Positions 1-11,661 of a stretch of DNA of 36,188 nucleotides are shown here, in pieces. The stretch covers positions 1 through 36,188 of the forward strand of contig CALJZN010000073.1 of NCBI GenBank assembly GCA_937983405.1, written 5' to 3'. The position numbers were made by a program, and so were the translations under genes. The notes under the pieces are model-generated. The model did not search any database. It saw only the letters and a program-made list of their open reading frames with translations, and was not told the DNA's origin. The first letter of the stretch is position 1; each line of letters begins with the position of its first letter. Source of the DNA: an uncultured Paracoccaceae bacterium. Its GTDB lineage: Bacteria > Pseudomonadota > Alphaproteobacteria > Rhodobacterales > Rhodobacteraceae.

Positions 1-867
1 CCAGAAGCGGTCCTCGCGCAGCCCGTCGCGGGCATCGACGATGAACTCGACCGTCCCCGCGCCGCGGTAGCCGATGGCCCGGGCCGCCCGCACCGCCGCC
101 GCCCCCATGGCGGCGCGCATCGCCGCGGTCATGCCGGGGGCCGGCGCCTCCTCGATCACCTTCTGGTGGCGGCGCTGGAGCGAGCAGTCGCGCTCGAAGA
201 GATGGATCGCGTCGCGCCCGTCGCCGAACACCTGCACCTCGATGTGGCGCGGCGTCCCGACGTAGGTCTCCACCAGCACCGCGTCGTTGCCGAAGGCGCC
301 CCGGGCCTCGGCCCGGGCGCTTTCGAGCGCGGCGGCGAAGTCGCCCGGCCGCTCGACGCGCCGCATCCCCTTGCCGCCGCCGCCCGCCACGGCCTTGATC
401 AGCACCGGCCAGCCGATGGCGTCGGCGGCGCCGGCCAGATGCTCGGGGTCCTGGTTGTCGCCGTGATAGCCGGGCACCACCGGCACCCCTGCTGCCGCCA
501 TCAGCCGCTTGGCGGCATCCTTCAGCCCCATCGCGCGGATCGCTGCGGGGGGCGGGCCGATCCAGACCAGCCCCGCCGCCTCGACCGCCGCGGCGAAGTC
601 GGGGTTCTCCGAGAGAAAGCCGTAGCCGGGATGGATCGCCTCGGCCCCGGCGGCCAGCGCCGCGGCGATGATCGCCTCGCCGCGCAGGTAGCTCTCGCGC
701 GGGGCGGGCCCGCCGATGGGAAGCGCCGCATCGGCCATCGCCACATGCCGCGCCCCGGCATCGGCCTGGGAATAGACCGCAACGGTGCCGACCCCCAGGC
801 GCCGGCAGCTGTCGATCACCCGGCAGGCGATCTCGCCGCGGTTGGCGATCAGGATGCGGCGGAACAT
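1..867 (-). CDS. mccA: Methylcrotonyl-CoA carboxylase biotin-carboxylase subunit (N-terminal part)
   Basis: The first 289 codons are present; the gene runs off the left edge. The product starts MFRRILIANRGEIACRV, the usual opening of a biotin carboxylase N-domain, and has the ATP-grasp glycine-rich loop KAVAGGGGKGM at residues 158-168. Known role: ATP-dependent carboxylation of biotin, which the partner beta subunit transfers to 3-methylcrotonyl-CoA in leucine breakdown. The carboxylase core alone does not separate methylcrotonyl- from propionyl- or acetyl-CoA enzymes. I assign it from context, because it lies 8 bp downstream of mccB and in line with ivd. The biotinyl domain and the catalytic C-terminal part lie outside the window. 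The start is the first ATG after mccB. Confidence 0.9.
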   Translation of the reverse strand, partial: MFRRILIANRGEIACRVIDSCRRLGVGTVAVYSQADAGARHVAMADAALPIGGPAPRESYLRGEAIIAAALAAGAEAIHPGYGFLSENPDFAAAVEAAGLVWIGPPPAAIRAMGLKDAAKRLMAAAGVPVVPGYHGDNQDPEHLAGAADAIGWPVLIKAVAGGGGKGMRRVERPGDFAAALESARAEARGAFGNDAVLVETYVGTPRHIEVQVFGDGRDAIHLFERDCSLQRRHQKVIEEAPAPGMTAAMRAAMGAAAVRAARAIGYRGAGTVEFIVDARDGLREDRFW

Positions 868-875
868 CCGCGCGC

Positions 876-2480
876 TCACATCCGGAACACGCCGAAGCGT
901 GTCTCCCCGATCGGCGCATTCAGCGCGGCCTCGAGCGAGAGCGCCAGCACCGTGCGCGTCTTGCGCGGGTCCACCACCCCGTCGTCCCACAGCCGGGCCG
1001 AGGCATAAAGCGGGTGGCTCTGGCGCTCGAACATCTCGAGCACGGGGCGGCGGACCGCGGCCTCCTCCGCCTCCGACCAGGCGCCCCCCGCCCGCTCCAC
1101 CGCCTCGCGCCGCACCGTGGCCAGCACGCCCGCCGCCTGCGCCCCGCCCATCACCGCGATGCGGCTGCTGGGCCAGGTCCACAGGAAGCGCGGCGCATAG
1201 GCGCGCCCGGCCATGCCGTAGTTGCCCGCCCCGAACGAGCCGCCGACGATCACCGTGACCTTGGGCACCGCCGTTGTCGCCACCGCCGTGACCATCTTGG
1301 CCCCGTGCCGCGCGATCCCCTCGTTCTCGTAGCGGCGGCCGACCATGAAGCCGGTGATGTTCTGCAGAAACACCAGCGGGATGCCGCGCTGGCTGCAGAG
1401 CTCGACGAAATGCGCGCCCTTGACCGCGCTGTCCGAGAACAGCACGCCGTTGTTGGCGACGATCCCCACCGGGATCCCCTCGATATGGGCGAAGCCCGTC
1501 ACCAGCGTCTCGCCGAAGCGGGCCTTGAACGCGTCCAGGCGCGAGCCGTCGACGATGCGGGCGATCACCTCGCGGATGTCGTAGGGGGTGGAAAGGCTTG
1601 CAGGCACCACGCCCAGGATCTCCTCGGGGTCGTAGGCGGGCGGCTCGGGCGCTGCGCGCGCCACCTGCCCCCCGGGGCCGCGGTTCAGCGCGGCGACCGC
1701 CCGGCGCGCCAGCGCCAGCGCATGGGCGTCGTCCTCGGCCAGGTCATCGGCCACGCCCGACAGGCGCGTATGCACCTCGCCCCCGCCCAGGTCCTCGGCG
1801 CTCACCACCTCGCCCGTCGCGGCCTTCACCAGCGGCGGGCCGGCAAGAAAGATCGTGCCCTGCCCGCGCACGATGATCGAGACGTCCGACATCGCCGGCA
1901 CATAGGCCCCCCCGGCGGTGCAGGAGCCCATGACGACGGCGATCTGCGCGATGCCCTGCGCCGACATCCGCGCCTGGTTGTAGAAGATGCGGCCGAAATG
2001 GTCGCGGTCGGGGAACACCTCGTCCTGGTTGGGCAGGTTGGCCCCGCCCGAATCGACCAGATAGATGCAGGGCAGCCGGTTCTGCTCGGCGATCTCCTGG
2101 GCGCGGAGATGCTTCTTGACGGTCATGGGATAGTAGGTGCCGCCCTTCACCGTGGCGTCGTTGGCCACCACCATCACCTCGCGCCCGTGCACCCGGCCCA
2201 CCCCGGCGATCAGCCCGGCGCAGGGCGCCTCACCGCCATACATCCCATGCGCCGCCGTCGCGCCCAGTTCGAGAAAGGGCGAGCCGGCATCGAGCAGCCC
2301 CGCCACCCGCACCCGCGGCGGCAGCTTGCCGCGGCCGACATGCCGGGCCAGCGCCGCGGGCCCGCCGCCCGCCGCCGCCAGCGCGGCCGCCGCGGCGATC
2401 TCCTCGAGCGCGGCAAGATGCGCGGCGCGGTTGGCGCGGAACGCCTCGGAGGCGGGATGTGCCTTCGAGATCAGCCGCAT
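876..2480 (-). CDS. mccB: Methylcrotonyl-CoA carboxylase carboxyltransferase (beta) subunit
   Basis: A 534-residue carboxyltransferase of the acyl-CoA carboxylase beta family, at the usual full length. It transfers CO2 from carboxybiotin to 3-methylcrotonyl-CoA, giving 3-methylglutaconyl-CoA (leucine catabolism, cytosolic). The block [19 protein letters not shown] and the segment [17 protein letters not shown] are typical of methylcrotonyl-CoA rather than propionyl-CoA carboxylases. A glycine-rich [16 protein letters not shown] oxyanion segment lies mid-protein, and a second [16 protein letters not shown] segment lies in the C-terminal half. It sits in the order ivd, DUF1622 gene, mccB, mccA on one strand. 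A GGGCAGG-like ribosome site precedes the ATG. Together with ivd and mccA this gives three of the six leucine-degradation steps. Confidence 0.95.
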   Translation of the reverse strand: MRLISKAHPASEAFRANRAAHLAALEEIAAAAALAAAGGGPAALARHVGRGKLPPRVRVAGLLDAGSPFLELGATAAHGMYGGEAPCAGLIAGVGRVHGREVMVVANDATVKGGTYYPMTVKKHLRAQEIAEQNRLPCIYLVDSGGANLPNQDEVFPDRDHFGRIFYNQARMSAQGIAQIAVVMGSCTAGGAYVPAMSDVSIIVRGQGTIFLAGPPLVKAATGEVVSAEDLGGGEVHTRLSGVADDLAEDDAHALALARRAVAALNRGPGGQVARAAPEPPAYDPEEILGVVPASLSTPYDIREVIARIVDGSRLDAFKARFGETLVTGFAHIEGIPVGIVANNGVLFSDSAVKGAHFVELCSQRGIPLVFLQNITGFMVGRRYENEGIARHGAKMVTAVATTAVPKVTVIVGGSFGAGNYGMAGRAYAPRFLWTWPSSRIAVMGGAQAAGVLATVRREAVERAGGAWSEAEEAAVRRPVLEMFERQSHPLYASARLWDDGVVDPRKTRTVLALSLEAALNAPIGETRFGVFRM

Positions 2481-2505
2481 CGCCTGCCCTTTCGCGCGCG
2501 GTCCG

Positions 2506-2892
2506 TCATCCGTTCTCGCCCCGGTGCTGCATGGCGCGGATCTCGTGGTCGAGAAACCAGCTGATGACCGACCGGATCAGCACCAGCGCCGCAAGGAAGG
2601 CAAGGCTTTGCAGCGACAGCGTCAGCACCGTGGCCATCAGGTCGGCCACGATGAACACCTCGAGCGCGGCGAGGATGTAGCGCGCCAGCAGGATCCGCCC
2701 GGCGTTCTGGCGCCGCGCCCGGGGCATCCCCGCCTCGCCCGCCTCGGCCGCCACGAAGCCCACGAGGAAGCGGACAAGCCCGACCAGCAGGATCGCCACG
2801 GCGACCAGCTCGATCCCCGTGGTCAGCCAGTCCAGCGCCCTGGCCAGGCCGGGCAGCCCCTGTCCGAGCACCACGCCGCGATGGCTCTCCAT
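2506..2892 (-). CDS. DUF1622 family small membrane protein
   Basis: A 128-residue protein with three hydrophobic stretches (about residues 22-50, 70-88 and 90-110). The polar loop [19 protein letters not shown] is followed by [11 protein letters not shown], and the end is [16 protein letters not shown]. This pattern of Arg-rich loop, LE-F-ADL helix and LIR-W-L-E ending fits the DUF1622 family, whose function is unknown. It is an inner-membrane protein by composition. It lies between ivd (89 bp upstream) and mccB (25 bp downstream) on the same strand, so it is probably cotranscribed with leucine catabolism, although nothing in its sequence ties it to that pathway. An overlapping frame beginning at 2905 is a shadow of it. 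Confidence 0.75.
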   Translation of the reverse strand: MESHRGVVLGQGLPGLARALDWLTTGIELVAVAILLVGLVRFLVGFVAAEAGEAGMPRARRQNAGRILLARYILAALEVFIVADLMATVLTLSLQSLAFLAALVLIRSVISWFLDHEIRAMQHRGENG

Positions 2893-2923
2893 CCCCGCAG
2901 CTCATCCCCGGCCACGGGCGCGG

Positions 2924-2948
2924 CCGGCCCGGGACGGCCCGGGGCCGG
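2924..2948 (-). other. GC-rich hairpin between ivd and the DUF1622 gene
   Basis: CCGGCCCGGG (2924-2933) and CCCGGGGCCGG (2938-2948) form a near-perfect stem with one bulge around a 4-base loop. No T-run follows on the minus strand, so it is not a classical terminator. By position it could stabilise the ivd transcript end or weaken read-through into the downstream genes. That is inference. Confidence 0.4.
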
Positions 2949-2981
2949 GACGAGGCAGGGGCGCGCGGCGGGTCATCGGGC

Positions 2982-4145
2982 TCATTCCACCGCCGCCAGC
3001 ATCTCGCGCCCGATCAGCATCCGCCGGATCTCGGACGTGCCCGCCCCGATCTCCATCAGCTTGGCGTCGCGGAACAGCCGCGCCACCGGCGCATCGGCCA
3101 GAAACCCCGCGCCCCCCATCGCCTGCACCGCCTGATGCGCCTGCACCATCGCCTGCTCGCTGGCATAGAGCACGCAGGCCGCGGCATCCGCCCGCGTCAC
3201 CTGCCCCCGGTCGCAGGCGCGCGCGACCTCGTAGACATAGGCGCGGGCCGAGTTGAGCGCAGTGTACATGTCGGCCATCTTGCCCTGCATCAGCTGGAAG
3301 CTGCCGATCGGCTGGCCGAACTGATGCCGCGCCTTCATGTAGGGCATGATCGCATCGAGACAGGCGGCCATGATGCCCAGCCCGATCCCCGCCAGCACCA
3401 CCCGCTCGTAGTCGAGCCCCGACATCAGCACCCGCACGCCCCTGCCCTCCTCGCCCAGCACGTTCTCGGCCGGCACCGCGCAGTCGGCGAAGATCAGCTC
3501 GCCCGTGTCCGACCCGCGCATCCCGAGCTTGTCGAAATGCGGCGAGGTCGAGAAGCCCGCCATCCCGCGCTCGACGATGAAGGCGGTGATCCCCCTGGCG
3601 CCCGCCTCGGGGTCGGTCTTGGCGTAGACCACCACCACATCCGCCACGGGGCCGTTGGTGATCCAGTATTTCGTGCCGTTCAGCCGGTAGTGGCCGTCGC
3701 GCCGCTCGGCCCGAAGCCGCATCGAGACCACGTCCGACCCCGCCTCTGCCTCGGACATCGCCAGCGCGCCGACATGCTCGCCCGCGATCAGCCCGGGCAG
3801 ATAGCGCCGCTTCTGCACCTCGGTCCCGTTCAGCCGGATCTGGTTGACGCATAGGTTGGAATGCGCGCCGTAGGACAGCGCGACCGAGGCCGAGGCGCGC
3901 GCGATCTCCTCCACCGCCACCGCATGCGCCAGATAGCCAAGGCCGGCGCCGCCCCAGGCCTCCTCGACGGTGATCCCGAGCAGCCCGAGTTCGCCCATCT
4001 CGCGCCAGAGCGCCGCGGGAAAGCGGTTGTCGCGGTCGATCGCCGCGGCCATCGGCGCCACGCGCGCCTGCGCCCAGTCGTGCACCATGGCGCGCAGGGC
4101 GTTCACATCCTCGCCCAGATCGAATCGCAGGCCCGCGGTGAACAT
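2982..4145 (-). CDS. ivd: Isovaleryl-CoA dehydrogenase
   Basis: A 387-residue acyl-CoA dehydrogenase, full length for the family. It oxidises isovaleryl-CoA to 3-methylcrotonyl-CoA with FAD and passes electrons to electron-transfer flavoprotein. Visible family blocks are [16 protein letters not shown] and [11 protein letters not shown] (FAD and substrate region), [17 protein letters not shown], whose Glu matches the unusual catalytic glutamate position of isovaleryl-CoA dehydrogenases, and [19 protein letters not shown] with [17 protein letters not shown] near the end. An ATG 45 bases upstream (4190) is rejected because it lies inside the predicted promoter. The chosen ATG follows GGGAGGCGTCG. 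It is the first gene of the leucine-degradation unit with mccB and mccA. Confidence 0.95.
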   Translation of the reverse strand: MFTAGLRFDLGEDVNALRAMVHDWAQARVAPMAAAIDRDNRFPAALWREMGELGLLGITVEEAWGGAGLGYLAHAVAVEEIARASASVALSYGAHSNLCVNQIRLNGTEVQKRRYLPGLIAGEHVGALAMSEAEAGSDVVSMRLRAERRDGHYRLNGTKYWITNGPVADVVVVYAKTDPEAGARGITAFIVERGMAGFSTSPHFDKLGMRGSDTGELIFADCAVPAENVLGEEGRGVRVLMSGLDYERVVLAGIGLGIMAACLDAIMPYMKARHQFGQPIGSFQLMQGKMADMYTALNSARAYVYEVARACDRGQVTRADAAACVLYASEQAMVQAHQAVQAMGGAGFLADAPVARLFRDAKLMEIGAGTSEIRRMLIGREMLAAVE

Positions 4146-4174
4146 CGACGCCTCCCGACCCTCGGGGTGCCCCA

Positions 4175-4203
4175 TGCCTACGGCCGGCACCGGGCGCGGT
4201 CAA
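4175..4203 (-). promoter_or_regulatory. Sigma70-type promoter of ivd
   Basis: On the minus strand TTGACC (4203-4198) is separated by 17 bases from TAGGCA (4180-4175). Transcription would begin near 4168, about 23 bases before the ivd ATG. The same two hexamers with the same spacing occur before tRNA-Leu at 20244-20272, which supports both predictions. Confidence 0.6.
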
Positions 4204-4223
4204 CCGTGCCGCCGGCGCATTGC

Positions 4224-4886
4224 TCAGGCCACCAGCCGCGCGGCCAGCGCATCGAGCTCGTCGAAATGCCCCAGCAGCGCGTCGGGCGCAAGACGGGCGA
4301 CCCCCGCCCCCTCGGGTCCGAAGGCCACCAGCGCCACGGGCACGCCCGCCGCCCGGGCGGTGTCGCGGTCGGTCACCGTGTCGCCCAGCAGGAACGAGCG
4401 CGCCAGATCCCCGCCCGCCGCGGCGACCGCGGCGCGGTAAGGCGCCGGGTCGGGCTTGCGCACCGCCAGGCTGCCGGCGCCGACCAGGCTGTGGAACAGG
4501 CCCCGCACCCCGAGCCGCACGAGCAGAAGCTCGGCCAGATCGACCGGCTTGTTGGTGCAGATGCCGACGCGCCAGCCCGCGGCCCGAAGCCGGACGATCG
4601 CCGCCGCCGCGCCGGGATATAGCCGCGTCTCGGCGTCGATCCTCGCGCGGTAGGCTTCCAGCAGCGCCGGATAGGCGGCGGCGATGCGCGCTTCGTCCGC
4701 CGCCTGCCCGGCGCGCTCGAGCCCCGCCCGCAACATCGCCCGCCCGCCGGCGAAGGCGATGGCGGCATCCGCCGACGCCTCCAGCGGCACCCCGCCCAGG
4801 CGCTCGAGGCAGAGGTTGGCCGCCGCGATCAGGTCGGCCGAGGTGTCGGCCAGCGTGCCGTCGAGGTCGAGGATGGCGCAGCGCAA
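4224..4886 (-). CDS. gph: HAD-superfamily phosphatase, probable phosphoglycolate phosphatase
   Basis: A 220-residue haloacid-dehalogenase hydrolase. Motif I is DLDGTLAD at residues 7-14 (nucleophile Asp and acid/base Asp), motif II is the GICTNKP segment, and the motif III/IV region is KPDP followed by GDTVTDRDTARAAG. Length and layout match Gph, which removes phosphate from 2-phosphoglycolate, but substrate cannot be settled from sequence; a pyrophosphatase PpaX-like activity is possible. The start is a TTG. There is no ATG or GTG between the Shine-Dalgarno AGGAGGG (4898-4892) and this codon, and LRCAILDLDG places the motif exactly where the family begins. It is divergent from glmU, with 96 bp between them, and 78 bp upstream of ivd. 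Confidence 0.85.
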   Translation of the reverse strand: MRCAILDLDGTLADTSADLIAAANLCLERLGGVPLEASADAAIAFAGGRAMLRAGLERAGQAADEARIAAAYPALLEAYRARIDAETRLYPGAAAAIVRLRAAGWRVGICTNKPVDLAELLLVRLGVRGLFHSLVGAGSLAVRKPDPAPYRAAVAAAGGDLARSFLLGDTVTDRDTARAAGVPVALVAFGPEGAGVARLAPDALLGHFDELDALAARLVA

Positions 4887-4891
4887 GATGT

Positions 4892-4898
4892 CCCTCCT
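4892..4898 (-). promoter_or_regulatory. Strong ribosome binding site fixing a TTG start
   Basis: AGGAGGG on the minus strand, 5 bases before TTG at 4886. It decides the start of the phosphatase gene, which lacks an in-frame ATG or GTG in the correct place. Confidence 0.75.
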
Positions 4899-4924
4899 GA
4901 AACGGGGCGTGAGTGCGGGGGCGC

Positions 4925-4954
4925 TTGCGGCCCGCCCCCCCGCCTCGGTAGAAC
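4925..4954 (+). promoter_or_regulatory. Possible promoter of glmU-glmS
   Basis: TTGCGG (4925-4930), 18 bases, then TAGAAC (4949-4954). It is a moderate match to the sigma70 pattern, at the right distance from the glmU ATG at 4983. Confidence 0.35.
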
Positions 4955-4982
4955 GGTCGGCAACCCGAGGAAAGGGGCTTGC

Positions 4983-6332
4983 ATGGGCACGGCGCTGATC
5001 GTTCTTGCCGCGGGCGAGGGCACGCGGATGAACTCCGACACCCCCAAGGTGCTGCACCGGCTGGCCGGCGCGCCGCTGCTGTGGCACGCCCTGCGCGCGG
5101 GCCGCGCGCTCGAGCCCGAGCGCATCGTCGTCGTCACCGGCTTCGGCGCCGAGGCGGTGGCGCGCGCCGCGCGCGCGGCCGAGCCCGAGGCGCTGATCGT
5201 CCATCAGCCCGAGCGCCGCGGCACCGCCGATGCCGTGGCCGCCGCGCTGCCCGCGCTCGGGGGCTTTGCGGGCGATCTCGTCGTGCTCTACGGCGACACG
5301 CCCTTCCTGCGCGGCGAGACGCTGGCGGCGCTGGCGGGTGCCCGGGCCCGGCACGATCTGGTCGTCCTCGGGTTCGAGGCTGCCGACCCAACGGGTTACG
5401 GCCGGCTTCTCGCGCAGGGTGACAGCGTCGAGCGGATCGTCGAGCATGCGGATGCAACGCCCGAGGAACGCGCCGTAACGCTCTGCAACAGCGGTGTGGT
5501 CTGCGCGGACATCGGGCTTTTCGCGCGGCTTGTGCCGCGGATCGGCAACGCCAACCGCAAGGGGGAATATTACCTTACCGACCTCGCCGCCCTGGCCCGG
5601 TCCGAGGGGCTGGGCGTGGGCGTCCTGCGCTGCGACGAGGCCGAGACGCTCGGCATCAACACCCGCGCCGAGCTTGCCGCGGCCGAGGCCGCCTTTCAGG
5701 CGCGCGCCCGGGCCGCGGCGCTCGAGGCCGGGGTGGCGCTGGACGATCCCGCATCGGTGATCTTCGCTTATGACACCGAGATCGGGCGCGACGCGACGAT
5801 CGGCGCGCATGTGGTGTTCGGCCCCGGCGTCACGGTCGAAAGCGGCGCCGAGATCCGCGCCTTCTGCCATCTCGAGGGCTGCCATGTCAGCCGCGGCGCG
5901 GTCGTCGGCCCCTTCGCCCGGCTTCGCCCCGGGGCGGAGCTGGCCGAGGACGTGCGCGTGGGCAACTTCGTCGAGATCAAGGCCGCGGTGCTGGACGAGG
6001 GCGCCAAGGTCAACCACCTCGCCTATGTCGGCGACGCGCATGTGGGCGCGGGGGCGAACCTGGGCGCGGGGACGATCACCTGCAACTATGACGGCGTCTC
6101 CAAGCACCGCACCGAGATCGGGGCGGGCGCCTTCATCGGCTCGGACACGATGCTGGTGGCCCCCGTGCGCATCGGCGCCGGGGCGATGACGGCGTCGGGC
6201 TCGGTGATCACCATGGATGTCCCCGACGGCGCGCTGGGCGTCGCCCGCGCCCGGCAGCAGGTGCGGCCGGGCTTCGCCGCGCGCTTCTTCGCCCGGCTGC
6301 GCGCCGCAAGGCCCGGGCCCGGAGAGGCGTGA
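4983..6332 (+). CDS. glmU: Bifunctional UDP-GlcNAc pyrophosphorylase / GlcN-1-P acetyltransferase
   Basis: 449 residues, the usual GlmU length. The N-terminal nucleotidyltransferase carries LAAGEGTRMNSDTPKVLH (residues 8-25), the uridylyltransferase signature, with YGDTP further on. From about residue 250 the protein becomes a left-handed beta-helix of hexapeptide repeats (IGRDATIGAHVVFGPGV and others), ending with NYDGVSKHRTEIG and IGSDTMLVAPV, the acetyltransferase active-site region. It acetylates glucosamine-1-phosphate and then makes UDP-N-acetylglucosamine for peptidoglycan and lipid A. An AGGAAAGGGG site precedes the ATG. The stop is one base from the glmS start, so the two are translationally linked and cover adjacent steps of one pathway. 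Confidence 0.97.
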   Translation: MGTALIVLAAGEGTRMNSDTPKVLHRLAGAPLLWHALRAGRALEPERIVVVTGFGAEAVARAARAAEPEALIVHQPERRGTADAVAAALPALGGFAGDLVVLYGDTPFLRGETLAALAGARARHDLVVLGFEAADPTGYGRLLAQGDSVERIVEHADATPEERAVTLCNSGVVCADIGLFARLVPRIGNANRKGEYYLTDLAALARSEGLGVGVLRCDEAETLGINTRAELAAAEAAFQARARAAALEAGVALDDPASVIFAYDTEIGRDATIGAHVVFGPGVTVESGAEIRAFCHLEGCHVSRGAVVGPFARLRPGAELAEDVRVGNFVEIKAAVLDEGAKVNHLAYVGDAHVGAGANLGAGTITCNYDGVSKHRTEIGAGAFIGSDTMLVAPVRIGAGAMTASGSVITMDVPDGALGVARARQQVRPGFAARFFARLRAARPGPGEA

Positions 6333-6333
6333 G

Positions 6334-8154
<1,821 letters not shown>

Positions 8155-8202
8155 CGCGCGGCGGGCGCCGGTTGCGCCACCCCTGCCGGGCGGGCCGCTG
8201 GC

Positions 8203-9167
<965 letters not shown>

Positions 9168-9171
<4 letters not shown>

Positions 9172-10175
9172 GGCCGGGCCGCAGGCAGGGCAAAGCCGGT
9201 CTCGCGCAGGCAGGCGACGCGGTGGCCGGGGGCGGCCGCGACCATCGGCGGCACGACCGTGGCGCAGACCGGCCGGGCATGGCCGCAGCGCGGGGCAAAG
9301 CGGCAGCCGGGCGGGGGCGAAAAGATCGGCGGCACGCTGCCCGGGATCGCCCGAAGCCGCGCCACGTCGCGGTCGAGCGGCGGGATCGAGGCCAGCAGCC
9401 CCTCGGCATAGGGGTGGCGCGGATGGCCGAACATCCGCGCCGCCGGCGCCTCCTCGACCACCTGGCCGAGATACATCACCAGCACCCGGTCGCAGAAGGC
9501 CGAGACCACGCCGAGATCGTGGCTGATCAGGATGATGCCCATGCCGTATTCGGCCTGAAGGTCGAGCATCAGGTCGAGGATCTGGGCCTGGATGGTGACG
9601 TCCAGCGCCGTGGTGGGCTCGTCGGCGATCAGCAGTTTCGGGCGGCAGATCAGCGCCATGGCGATCATCACGCGCTGCCGCATCCCGCCCGAGAGGCGGT
9701 GGGGATAGTCGTCGATCCGCGACCGCGGCGAGGGGATGCCGACGCGCGCCAGCGCCTCGACCGCCCGCGCGCGCGCCGCCGCGGGGGACAGGCGCAGATG
9801 CCGCCGCGCCGTCTCGACCAGCTGCTCGCCGATGGTCATCACCGGGTTCAGCGCGGTCATCGGCTCCTGGAAGATCATGCTCATCGTGCCGCCGCGCAGC
9901 TCCTCCAGCCGCGGCTCGCGCGCCGCAAGCAGATCCTCGCCCAGAAGCCGCAGCCGCCTGGCCGACAGCGTGCCCCCGGGGGGCAGCAGCCGCATCGCGG
10001 CCAGCGCCGTCATGCTCTTGCCGCTGCCCGACTCGCCGACGATGCCGAGGATCTCGCCCGGCTGCAGGCCGAAGCTCAGGCCGTTCAGGATCACGACCTG
10101 GCCGAACCGCACCGAAAGGTCCTCGACCTCGAGCAGCGGCGCATCGGCAGGCCGGGGCGTCTTGGGGTCGGGCAT
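9168..10175 (-). CDS. Oligopeptide/dipeptide ABC transporter ATPase (DppD/OppD type)
   Basis: 335 residues. Walker A is GESGSGKS, the signature is [15 protein letters not shown], Walker B is [14 protein letters not shown], and the peptide-family C-terminal cysteine block [15 protein letters not shown] is present. It is the first gene of a two-gene unit with the DppF-like ATPase. Together they would form the nucleotide-binding heterodimer of a peptide, nickel or glutathione-type importer, but the membrane and binding subunits are missing here and must be encoded elsewhere. The chosen ATG follows AAGGAG at a 10-base distance. An ATG 69 bases upstream lies inside the predicted promoter and is rejected. 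Substrate cannot be inferred. Confidence 0.92.
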
Positions 10176-10526
10176 CGGCGCAGAGCTCCTTCGACCGGGG
10201 AGGCCCGGGCATGATTGTATACGATTATACGATGTGCAAGCCAAGGCGGCGGTGCGGCGCGCATGAGGCTGCCATCACCCGCGCCGACATCGCCCCAACA
10301 CCGCCGCCCGGCGGATGGACAGGATGCGCCGCGCGGGCGCGGCTTGGCAGGGCGGGCGCGGGCGCGCGGGGGCGGGATGGCGCCGCGCGACGCGCCGGAC
10401 TGCCCCGTCGTTTGCCCCGGCGCCCCCGACCGCTGGTCAAGGCACACCCCGAACGGGCGGCACCGCGGCCCGGCGGACGCGCCACCCTGTCACGGACCTG
10501 TTACCCGGCGTTGCTATCCACGGCCC
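10176..10526. other. 351-bp divergent intergenic region
   Basis: It separates the minus-strand peptide ATPases from the plus-strand importer. The only clearly non-random element is the A/T-rich promoter/operator stretch at 10216-10244. The remainder (10250-10500) is very GC-rich, with no frame I would call a gene, no RNA gene and no terminator. A convincing promoter for the plus-strand ATPase was not found; CTATCC at 10514-10519 could be its -10. Confidence 0.6.
10216..10244 (-). promoter_or_regulatory. Promoter and candidate operator of the peptide-ATPase pair
   Basis: On the minus strand TTGGCT (10244-10239), 17 bases, then TATACA (10221-10216); transcription would begin near 10209, about 34 bases before the ATG. 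The spacer and -10 contain ATCGTATA twice in tandem (10233-10226 and 10225-10218), ending in GTATAC with flanks TCGTATACAA. That resembles the TNGT..ACNA sites of GntR/FCD regulators. The repeat is seen; repressor binding is inferred. Confidence 0.5.
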
Positions 10527-11624
10527 ATGCGGGATCTTCCGACGCACACCGTGACGGACGTGGCCCTGGAAGCCGTGGGCATAGGGCGCAGCTTCGACGG
10601 CAAGGCGGTGCTGGAGGGGGTGGACCTGACGCTGGCGGCGGGCGATGTGGTGGCGCTGCTCGGCCCCTCGGGCTGCGGCAAAACCACCTTCCTGCGCATC
10701 GTCGCGGGGCTTCTGCCCCCGAGCGCGGGGCGCATCGCGATCGGCGGGCGGATCGTGGCCGAGGGCGCAGAGGCTGCCGCCCCGCCCGAGGCGCGCGGCC
10801 TCGGCATGGTATTCCAGGACTACGCGCTCTGGCCGCATCTGAGCGTGATCGACAACGTGGCCTTCCCGCTGCGGATGCGCGGCATGCCGCGGGCGGCGCG
10901 GCGGGCGCGGGCGCAGGCGGCGCTCGAGCAGGTGGCGCTCGGCCATCTTGCGGCGCGCTGGCCCGGCACGCTGTCGGGCGGCCAGCAGCAGCGGGTGGCG
11001 CTGGCGCGCGCGGTGGTGGCCGAGCCGCCGCTGGTGCTGTTTGACGAGCCGCTGTCGAACCTCGACCGCGAGCTGCGCGAAAGCCTTGCGGTCGAGATCG
11101 GCGCGCTCCTGCGCCGGCTGGGGTTGTCGGCGATCTACGTCACCCACGACCAGGCCGAGGCCTTCACCATCGCCGACCGCGTGGCGGTGATGCTCGACGG
11201 CCGGCTGGCCCAGATCGACGCGCCCGAGGCGCTGTTCGCCCGGCCGGCGACGGTCGAGGTGGCGCGCTTCCTCAACATCGGCGCGGTGCTGGCGGGGCGG
11301 GTCGAGGGGGCGCGGTTCCGTCTGCCGGGCGGCGACATCGCCCTGCCCGCGGGCGCCCTGCCTGCGGCCGCCGCGTCGGGGCCTGCGCATCTTCTCGTGC
11401 CGCGCACCGCCGTCAGGCCGGCCGATCCCGGCGGGGCCGAGCTGCGGGCGCGCGTCATCCGCTGCCAGTTCCAGGGCGACCGCTATCTGCTGCACCTCGC
11501 GCTCGGGGCCGGCGACGATTCGGCGCATCTGGTCTGCCCGGCCGACCGCCCGGCACGGCCGGGCGAGGCGATCGGCCTTGCGCTGAACCGCGACCGCCTG
11601 TGCCTGTGGCCGGCCGCCGCCTGA
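10527..11624 (+). CDS. ABC importer ATPase, Fe(III)/2-aminoethylphosphonate/polyamine class
   Basis: 365 residues. Walker A is GPSGCGKTT, the Q-loop region is VFQDYALWPH, the signature is LSGGQQQRVALARA, Walker B is VLFDEPLSNLD, and the H-loop is YVTHDQAEA. A C-terminal TOBE-like domain of about 120 residues follows, as in FbpC, PotA and PhnT. It energises the importer made with the next two genes. The ATG gives MRDLPTHTV and sits at the usual distance before the first strand; the longer upstream frame to 10215 has no family-like sequence. The stop is 37 bp before the binding-protein gene. Confidence 0.92.
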   Translation: MRDLPTHTVTDVALEAVGIGRSFDGKAVLEGVDLTLAAGDVVALLGPSGCGKTTFLRIVAGLLPPSAGRIAIGGRIVAEGAEAAAPPEARGLGMVFQDYALWPHLSVIDNVAFPLRMRGMPRAARRARAQAALEQVALGHLAARWPGTLSGGQQQRVALARAVVAEPPLVLFDEPLSNLDRELRESLAVEIGALLRRLGLSAIYVTHDQAEAFTIADRVAVMLDGRLAQIDAPEALFARPATVEVARFLNIGAVLAGRVEGARFRLPGGDIALPAGALPAAAASGPAHLLVPRTAVRPADPGGAELRARVIRCQFQGDRYLLHLALGAGDDSAHLVCPADRPARPGEAIGLALNRDRLCLWPAAA

Positions 11625-11661
11625 TGCGCCCACGCGATCCCATCCCAGAAGGAGTTGTTCC

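Noticed and set aside
2924-2948. Intrinsic terminator after ivd
   Set aside because: The stem is strong but no T-run follows on either strand.
4146-4190. N-terminal extension of isovaleryl-CoA dehydrogenase from the ATG at 4190
   Set aside because: It would place the start inside the predicted -10/-35 region and adds 15 unconserved residues, while GGGAGG lies right before 4145.
6333-6333. glmS ribozyme or riboswitch
   Set aside because: There is only one base between glmU and glmS, which leaves no room for such an element.
9172-10212. 669-residue single ATPase reading from 10212
   Set aside because: Its first half is an out-of-frame shadow of the DppD-like gene. Real homology starts at [10 protein letters not shown] from the GTG at 9171.
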